Origin: Spirochaetales bacterium
Lineage (GTDB): Bacteria > Spirochaetota > Spirochaetia > DSM-27196 > PWMO01
Assembly: GCA_007123465.1 (NCBI GenBank)
Contig: SKLB01000329.1
Span: 1-36,459, forward strand
Direction: 5' to 3'
Length of the DNA stretch: 36,459 nt
Part shown: piece by piece, positions 31,483 to 36,459 of the stretch
How positions within the stretch are numbered: position 1 is the stretch's first letter
Layout of the letters: the number at the start of each line of letters is the position of its first letter
The notes under the pieces: generated by a model
The model's database searches: none
Seen by the model: only the letters and a program-made list of their open reading frames with translations
What the model was told of the DNA's origin: nothing
Position numbers and translations under genes: made by a program

Positions 31483-33704
31483 CGCTGCTCCTGCTGCAGA
31501 TTGGCCTGTACCCGTATGGTCAGCTCGGTTGCTTCGATGCGTACATCAGGGCGCGAAACCGTGACCGGCTGGCTGAGGCGCCGGCTGGTTGCGCGCAACA
31601 GCATTTCTCCGCGTGAGTTCTCGGGCAGCGTAATGTCTATTGTCAAGGGATCCGGCGGCAGCACACCCACAAGGAGCGTGGCGCGCTCGAGACCGCCGTC
31701 CAGCGAAACCGGAAAATTGGCATCGTACAGCAGGATCGGTCCGTCTGAGACAATCTGCGCTCTGATCGTGTAGAGATCAATCTGGCTGGACACGATAAAT
31801 TGCAATCGGGAACGCTCCAGGAATGAACTGCGCTGCTGGGTTACGTTCAGCGGCGCTTCCTGATGCAAGGGCAGCTGGACAGCTGAACCGTTCCAGATGA
31901 ACTGCTCGTTACCAACCGTCAGCGCCAGCGTCTCCAGTGGAGGGCCGATGCTGCGTACATCGATCGTACGGCTGTTGCTGACCAGGTCGATGCTCTCGTG
32001 CAGTGTCAGCGGCTGTGGCGAGCTTTCGGAGTAGGGCTGGTAGTGGTACAGTACAACCGCCAGGAGCGCAACAGTGAGGGCGGCCAATGATGCGCTCAGC
32101 TGGAGCACAAAACTGCGTCGGCCGACGCGCGGATGTCGGACCATAAAGTCGAGTCGCAGCAGCATCAGCAGGAACGGCAGTGAGATCAGTGCCAGCAGCA
32201 GGTTGCCGCTGATTGGCGAGAGCAGGAACGCCCGTGCGGCATTGAGCTCGCCGGTGGTATAGACTACGTATGCAGTGTGGACTAGTGGCAGCGGCGCGAG
32301 TATCAGGCAGATGCCCTTCAGTGGCCGGGTAGGCAGAACCGCAAATAGAAAAGCCCACAAGAATGCCCACAGGAAATAGTAGGTCAGCGAAATGTGAACT
32401 ACCGCGAGGGTAATTATGCCGATGAACAGAACCATAATTGCGGATGCAGAATAGAAACTGCTTGTTGATGCCAGCAGGCTGCGGCGCAGAGGCAGCATCA
32501 ACAGGGTGAAGAGGAAAAACGCGATTGAGATCTTGAGGACAAAGAAGAGCAGCGGCCGATGGTGCCACAATGCGGGGTAGCTGCGAAAGTCAAGAAAGCT
32601 CTCGATTACCGCGGTAGCAGCCAGCAAGAGTACAAAAAGCAGCGCGAAGATCGCCGGAATGCTCCACAGATTGCGCAGCACGGTTCGTGCGTAGCGCTCG
32701 AAACGACGGCGAAACGCTACCGTGTAGAACAGAGTCGTGGCAATCAGTGCCAGAAAGATCAGAAGGTAGTGCTGCTCACCGGCAATCAAAAGCGAGCTTC
32801 CGGCCTGAAAAAACACGTAGTGGCGATCCCATCCCAGCGGCAACCCGCCGGCGAAGCTGTCTATGAAGCCGGTCAGACCGTCGAGCAAGGATTCTGCCGG
32901 CTGCAGTGTGACCGCCTCGTGACGTCCGTTCTCTGCGGCACTGCTGCGGATGCCAACCGCCGGCACCCCGGCCTCCAGGTAAGGCGCAATCTGTGCTGGT
33001 TGCCGCGACAGTCCGATACGCTGAATCTGACTGCCGACAGGCTGCGCGTCGAAGGCAACCGTGGACTCCGCCAGCGCCGCACTGATCCCCTGCAGCAACC
33101 AGGAAGGGGCAACCACAGCGCCGGCAGCGCTGTCCAGGACGATCTTGTCGCCGGGCTGTTGCAGGTCGAGATAGACCAGTGCTGTCGGGCGGTCGGCCAC
33201 CCAATCGGCTAGAAAGTGACGGCTTCCCAGTGGATAGTTCTGAAGCGGCTCGCGCTCGGCCCCCAGGAACAGCAGCGTCACCGTCAACGGGGGAGGGCTA
33301 TCCGTCAGTTGTGCGGCCAGTTCCAGCGCCAGCGCCAGGCCGATCGAGCCGTCGGCTGCACGGGCGGCGCCGTAGCGGTGGTTCAGCGGTAGCGCGATAA
33401 TCAGATGATCGCGGCGTTGGCCCGTGATTGTGGCCTCTATGATGCGTGAAAACGAGTGTGCGTTGTCGAGATTTGCGAAGGTACGTTCGTTGAAGGAGAT
33501 GCCAAGCCGTTGAAGCCGATCGATGATCAGCTCGCGCGTTGCCGCTTCACCCGCGCTTGCTTCATGACGAGGGTAGAGCGCCTGGATCTGGTGCCAGGTC
33601 TCGACCAGATCGGTCGGCTGATCAGAGTGACGCGGTTCGAGGGACTGTGCGAAAACTATGTTACTTGATATGATAATCAGGATTGCGGCGGTCAGCAGTT
33701 TCAT
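31479..33704 (-). CDS. M28-like peptidase domain with multi-spanning membrane region
   Basis: A 741-residue protein: signal peptide (1-20, MKLLTAAILIIISSNIVFAQ), an extracytoplasmic M28-like domain (about 30-320), about nine membrane helices (330-590) and a C-terminal soluble domain (about 600-741). The M28 zinc motifs are only partly kept: PLNHRYG in place of H-x-D, AADGSIG for the D-N-A-S-G site, AEREPL for the Glu-Glu pair, VYLDLQ for the later Asp, and GRHEAV as a possible last His. It may therefore be inactive or differently metallated. The ATG at 33704 has no Shine-Dalgarno sequence; upstream in-frame sequence to 33962 has no support. dinB follows with an ATGA overlap. Confidence 0.8.
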   Translation of the reverse strand: MKLLTAAILIIISSNIVFAQSLEPRHSDQPTDLVETWHQIQALYPRHEASAGEAATRELIIDRLQRLGISFNERTFANLDNAHSFSRIIEATITGQRRDHLIIALPLNHRYGAARAADGSIGLALALELAAQLTDSPPPLTVTLLFLGAEREPLQNYPLGSRHFLADWVADRPTALVYLDLQQPGDKIVLDSAAGAVVAPSWLLQGISAALAESTVAFDAQPVGSQIQRIGLSRQPAQIAPYLEAGVPAVGIRSSAAENGRHEAVTLQPAESLLDGLTGFIDSFAGGLPLGWDRHYVFFQAGSSLLIAGEQHYLLIFLALIATTLFYTVAFRRRFERYARTVLRNLWSIPAIFALLFVLLLAATAVIESFLDFRSYPALWHHRPLLFFVLKISIAFFLFTLLMLPLRRSLLASTSSFYSASAIMVLFIGIITLAVVHISLTYYFLWAFLWAFLFAVLPTRPLKGICLILAPLPLVHTAYVVYTTGELNAARAFLLSPISGNLLLALISLPFLLMLLRLDFMVRHPRVGRRSFVLQLSASLAALTVALLAVVLYHYQPYSESSPQPLTLHESIDLVSNSRTIDVRSIGPPLETLALTVGNEQFIWNGSAVQLPLHQEAPLNVTQQRSSFLERSRLQFIVSSQIDLYTIRAQIVSDGPILLYDANFPVSLDGGLERATLLVGVLPPDPLTIDITLPENSRGEMLLRATSRRLSQPVTVSRPDVRIEATELTIRVQANLQQEQR

Positions 33705-33713
33705 GCGTGGCTC

Positions 33714-33743
33714 AGGATAGGGAAAAGGCTTCGTATTAGTCAA
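33714..33743 (-). promoter_or_regulatory. promoter of the M28-like/dinB unit, leaderless type
   Basis: Minus strand: TTGACT (33743-33738), 18-base spacer, TATCCT (33719-33714), with nine bases between the -10 and the ATG at 33704, the same -10 sequence and distance as before the PtsN-like gene. The start lacks a Shine-Dalgarno site. Confidence 0.5.
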
Positions 33744-33768
33744 TATGACACCGCAGAAGGAGGTTCCG

Positions 33769-34278
33769 GTGGATATTCTTCCCGAAATTGAGAAACGGGT
33801 AAGCGTACGCGCGTACACCGACCAACCTCTCGAGAAGCAGCAGATAGACCGGATTCTCGAAGCCGCCCGTCTGGCCCCGTCTGCCAAGAACCGGCAGGCG
33901 TGGCGCTTTATCGTGGTACGCAATCCTGATCTGCGGGCACGCTTGCAGGTCGCCTGTTTCAATCAGGAATACGTCGGGCAGGCACCGGTTATCATTGCAC
34001 TGTGCACAACCAACGTGGACTACAAGATGCCCAACGGGCAGTTATCCTATCCGGTTGATCTGGGAATTGCGGCGTCGTTCATGATGCTGCAGGCTACCCA
34101 CGAAGGCCTTGCAAGCTGCGCGGTTACCACGTTTGACGAGGCCGAGGTACGGGTGCTGCTGAGCGTGCCCTATTCGATGCGCGTGGTGATGCTGTTGACC
34201 ATCGGGTACCCCAACGAACAGCTCGAGCGTGCACGACGGTTTCCGCTCAGCCGCATGGTTTCGTACGACCACTGGTGA
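33769..34278 (+). CDS. nitroreductase-family flavoprotein
   Basis: A 169-residue FMN-dependent nitroreductase-fold protein. The FMN-phosphate motif is RVSVRAYTDQPL, and ARLAPSAKNRQAWRFIVVR and the later GLASCAVTTFDEAEVR and LLTIGYPNE are family typical. Expected dimer partner and substrate are unknown. I chose the GTG at 33769 because AAGGAGG lies five bases upstream; the ATG at 33745 would have no ribosome site. It is a single gene, divergent from the M28-like gene and convergent with ddl. Confidence 0.88.
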   Translation: MDILPEIEKRVSVRAYTDQPLEKQQIDRILEAARLAPSAKNRQAWRFIVVRNPDLRARLQVACFNQEYVGQAPVIIALCTTNVDYKMPNGQLSYPVDLGIAASFMMLQATHEGLASCAVTTFDEAEVRVLLSVPYSMRVVMLLTIGYPNEQLERARRFPLSRMVSYDHW

Positions 34279-34295
34279 GTGGCGCTGAGTGCCTG

Positions 34296-35402
34296 TTACA
34301 TCACCGAGTAATCAAACGAAAGCGACTGTTCCTCGCGGTAGCGCAGCTCACCGAGTTCGATCAGTGTGTTCAGCAGAGCGGGGTACGCTACCCCGGCGGC
34401 CTCGCACATGCGCGGGAACATGCTGATCTGCGTGAACCCGGGTATCGTGTTGATCTCGTTGAGGTAGATCGTCCGCCCGGGATCGGAGACCAGAAAGTCA
34501 ACCCGTGACATGCCTTCAACGCCGATCGCCTGGTGCGCAGCCGCGGCGATGCGTCGGATCTCGGCCGACTCGTGGTCGCTGAGCCGTGCCGGTATCTGGA
34601 GGAGTGCGCCGTCGGGGTCGCGGTACTTTGCGTCGTAGTCGTAGAAGCGATGAGAAGGGATGATCTCACCGGGGGCGTAGGCGGTCAGCGATGCGTTACC
34701 CAGAACCGAGCATTCGATTTCCTGTCCGGTTATGGCTGGTTCCAGCAGCAGCTTGTTATCGAACTTCAGCGCCAGCCTGATTGCGTCGCCAAACTGCTGC
34801 TGATCTTCTACGCACGATACTCCCACCGAAGAACCTGCGCGCGCCGGTTTTACAAACAGCGGATAGCCAAAACGTTCCACGGCCTGCCGGTTCAACGCGG
34901 CAAGCGTCGGGTCCGACAGGTCTGCGAGGGTTGCTCGATGCGCGCTGATGTAGGGCGTTACCGGGAGCCCCGCTGCCTGCCAGACACGCTTGCTGATCTC
35001 CTTATCCATGCCCACCGCGCTGCCGAGCACCCCGGCCCCAACGTACGGCAGGTTGGCGATCTCGAGCAGTCCCTGGACGGTGCCGTCTTCGCCAAACGTG
35101 CCGTGAAGCACCGGGAAGACCAGATCCACCGGCAGGAATGCTCCGTTGACCGATAATCCGGCTGCCGGATGCACGGCGATCAGTCTGGACTGGTCGCTGA
35201 CTACCGATAGCGAGGCGTCCGACTGCCGTACCTTCTGGAAAAGATCATCGGGCTGCAGATACCAGCGACCGCGCTTGTCGATACCAATCAGGAGCGGCCG
35301 CAGGCGCGTGAGATCGAGGTAACGAATGACCGAGCGTACCGACTGCAGTGAGACTTCGTGTTCACCCGAGCGGCCGCCGTAGAGCAGCGCAATTGTCAGC
35401 AT
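34296..35402 (-). CDS. ddl: D-alanine--D-alanine ligase
   Basis: A 368-residue ATP-grasp enzyme joining two D-Ala for peptidoglycan. Motifs: LLYGGRSGEHEVSLQSVRSV, VFPVLHGTFGEDGTVQGLLE, VKPARAGSSVGVSCVE and INTIPGFTQISMFPRM with metal-binding Glu/Asn. The length (368) is that of the longer DdlA-like type. The ATG at 35402 overlaps the murE end by seven bases. It joins murE in a cell-wall precursor operon. Confidence 0.95.
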   Translation of the reverse strand: MLTIALLYGGRSGEHEVSLQSVRSVIRYLDLTRLRPLLIGIDKRGRWYLQPDDLFQKVRQSDASLSVVSDQSRLIAVHPAAGLSVNGAFLPVDLVFPVLHGTFGEDGTVQGLLEIANLPYVGAGVLGSAVGMDKEISKRVWQAAGLPVTPYISAHRATLADLSDPTLAALNRQAVERFGYPLFVKPARAGSSVGVSCVEDQQQFGDAIRLALKFDNKLLLEPAITGQEIECSVLGNASLTAYAPGEIIPSHRFYDYDAKYRDPDGALLQIPARLSDHESAEIRRIAAAAHQAIGVEGMSRVDFLVSDPGRTIYLNEINTIPGFTQISMFPRMCEAAGVAYPALLNTLIELGELRYREEQSLSFDYSVM

Positions 35403-36459
35403 GGTGAGGTTTCCTTGGCGCCCACGGTGTAACCGAGTGACCTGAGCGCTTCTTCGGCCACGCGGCGTTCATCCCAATCGATGGCACCGTCGTGATAGAT
35501 GATGTTGCCTTCGTGGCCCTTGCCCAGCATGACCACGGTGTCTTCGGGGCCGGCCAGCTCCAGTGCGCTGTGAATCGCCTCGCGGCGGTCGGGGATCAGG
35601 AGCAGCGATTGGCCCTCGCGCAGGGCTGGGTTCTGCTTCAGGGCCCCGTCGGCAATCTGGCGCAGGATCGTAAGCGGATCTTCTCCGCGCGGATCTTCAT
35701 CAGCGAGTACCAGCGTGTCGCAGTAACGCGCCGCTATGGCGCCCTGCAGCGGGCGCTTCTGGACATCGCGTTCACCGGCCGAACCGAAGACGGCGATCAG
35801 CTTGCCCTTTGTGTGCGAGCGAAAGATCGGAAACACCTTTTCGAAGGAACCCGGGCTGTGTGCGTAGTCGACGATAACGCTGAACGGCTGCGTCCCGGCA
35901 ACCGGAGCCATGCGACCTGGCACCGGCTGCAAAGACCCGATAGCGCTCGCCAGCTCGGCTACCGGTAGCTGCAGCAGCCGTGAAACGCAGAGAACAGCCG
36001 CCAGGGCGTTCTCAATGTTGAAGCGCGCCGGGGCGGCAATCCTGACCGCCGTCGCTGTGCCTGCAACATGATCGGCAAACTCGCAGTCGCTGTGCTCGCT
36101 GCTGTAGCGGCAGGCGATTGCCTGCAGGTCTACATCAGATCGGTCGATAGCGTAGCGATAGACCGGCCGCGCGGTGGCGCGCTCAAACCAGTTGTGGTTG
36201 GCATCATCGGCATTGACCACGCCGAAACTGTCCCGGCTGTCTCTCAGTGCACCAAAGAGGTTGGTCTTGTCATCGCGGTAGCGCTCGAAACTGCCGTGGA
36301 ATTCCAGGTGTTCGTGCGAGATATTGGTGAACAGCGCCACATCAAAGCGCAGGCCCAACAGCCGTGCGGTGCGCCGCGAGAGTCCGTGCGAGGTGGCCTC
36401 GATAACCGCGAAGCGGTATCCGGCGTCGCGCATGGACGCCAGATTGCGCTGAATCTCGG
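35396..36459 (-). CDS. murE: UDP-MurNAc-tripeptide synthetase MurE (partial, 5' end outside window)
   Basis: About 354 C-terminal residues of a Mur ligase adding the third residue to UDP-MurNAc-L-Ala-D-Glu. The coding frame continues past 36433 to the right window edge (reading EIQRNLASMRDAG), so the N-terminal domain, including the P-loop, is missing. Visible motifs: VIEATSHGLSRR, FTNISHEHLEFHG, VDYAHSPGSFEKVF, and the amino-acid specificity loop LADEDPRGEDPLTILRQI. The DEDPR sequence at the residue-selection site has the Arg of DAP-adding enzymes. GKGHE and the C-terminus are typical. ddl follows. Confidence 0.94.
   Translation of the reverse strand, partial: EIQRNLASMRDAGYRFAVIEATSHGLSRRTARLLGLRFDVALFTNISHEHLEFHGSFERYRDDKTNLFGALRDSRDSFGVVNADDANHNWFERATARPVYRYAIDRSDVDLQAIACRYSSEHSDCEFADHVAGTATAVRIAAPARFNIENALAAVLCVSRLLQLPVAELASAIGSLQPVPGRMAPVAGTQPFSVIVDYAHSPGSFEKVFPIFRSHTKGKLIAVFGSAGERDVQKRPLQGAIAARYCDTLVLADEDPRGEDPLTILRQIADGALKQNPALREGQSLLLIPDRREAIHSALELAGPEDTVVMLGKGHEGNIIYHDGAIDWDERRVAEEALRSLGYTVGAKETSPC

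Noticed and set aside
30553..31773. 406-codon plus-strand open frame opposite dinB and the M28-like gene
   Set aside because: Crosses two real genes on the other strand; no motifs or ribosome site.
33705..33962. Upstream extension of the M28-like frame
   Set aside because: Covers the nitroreductase start; the signal peptide at 33704 gives a clear start.
1..36459. CRISPR arrays, tRNA or rRNA genes, insertion sequences, phage or integrase genes
   Set aside because: I looked for repeated 25-40 base units, cloverleaf-like intergenic blocks and transposase or integrase motifs and saw none; gaps between genes are all below about 235 bases.

Overview
The window is one edge-to-edge stretch of dense bacterial chromosome of fairly high G+C. 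I find about 40 protein genes, two of them cut by the window ends, and no gap above 300 bases. I see no tRNA, rRNA, CRISPR array, insertion sequence or phage gene. Gene types and style suggest a free-living spirochaete of the Spirochaeta group: a long phosphohexomutase, a receiver-STAS-receiver regulator, LL-diaminopimelate aminotransferase, Na+-NQR genes and many GTG/TTG starts. A Mrp-type antiporter next to an NQR operon points to sodium-based energetics, as in saline or alkaline habitats. The taxon and habitat are inference, not proof.

Left part (1-6544, minus strand): a probable operon reads LtaS-like phosphoglycerol transferase, glycerophosphodiesterase, then mrpE-F-G, a DUF4040 subunit, an MbhE-like subunit, mrpB, mrpC and mrpD, running off the left edge. 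Its order matches the split antiporter module of Mrp/Mbh-type complexes. Next come a PtsN-like IIA protein and rubredoxin (plus strand), facing aroC. Behind aroC lie aroK, a secreted unknown and a REC-PAS-GGDEF-EAL protein, all minus. The NQR operon nqrB-C-D-E-F plus a small unknown gene (16403 to 11980, minus) has no nqrA.

Middle part (16636-26087): an SDR dehydrogenase, an AI-2E-family permease, trpS and a cluster-less MutY-like glycosylase run on the plus strand, the last three overlapping. A phosphohexomutase (minus) is divergent from a two-gene signalling operon: a REC-STAS-REC regulator and a hybrid histidine kinase with PAS, HisKA, ATPase, two REC domains and HPt.

Right part (26018-36459): an FkbM methyltransferase and a RibD-type reductase (minus) are divergent from ribA. 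dapL (minus) is divergent from a free-methionine sulfoxide reductase. dinB is coupled to a large M28-like membrane protein, which is divergent from a nitroreductase. ddl and a partial murE close the window; with dapL they serve diaminopimelate and peptidoglycan precursor synthesis.

Across the window, most genes have a clear Shine-Dalgarno sequence. Three monocistronic or operon-leading genes lack one and instead have a promoter-like -35/-10 pair whose -10 ends only 8 or 9 bases before the ATG, suggesting leaderless transcripts.
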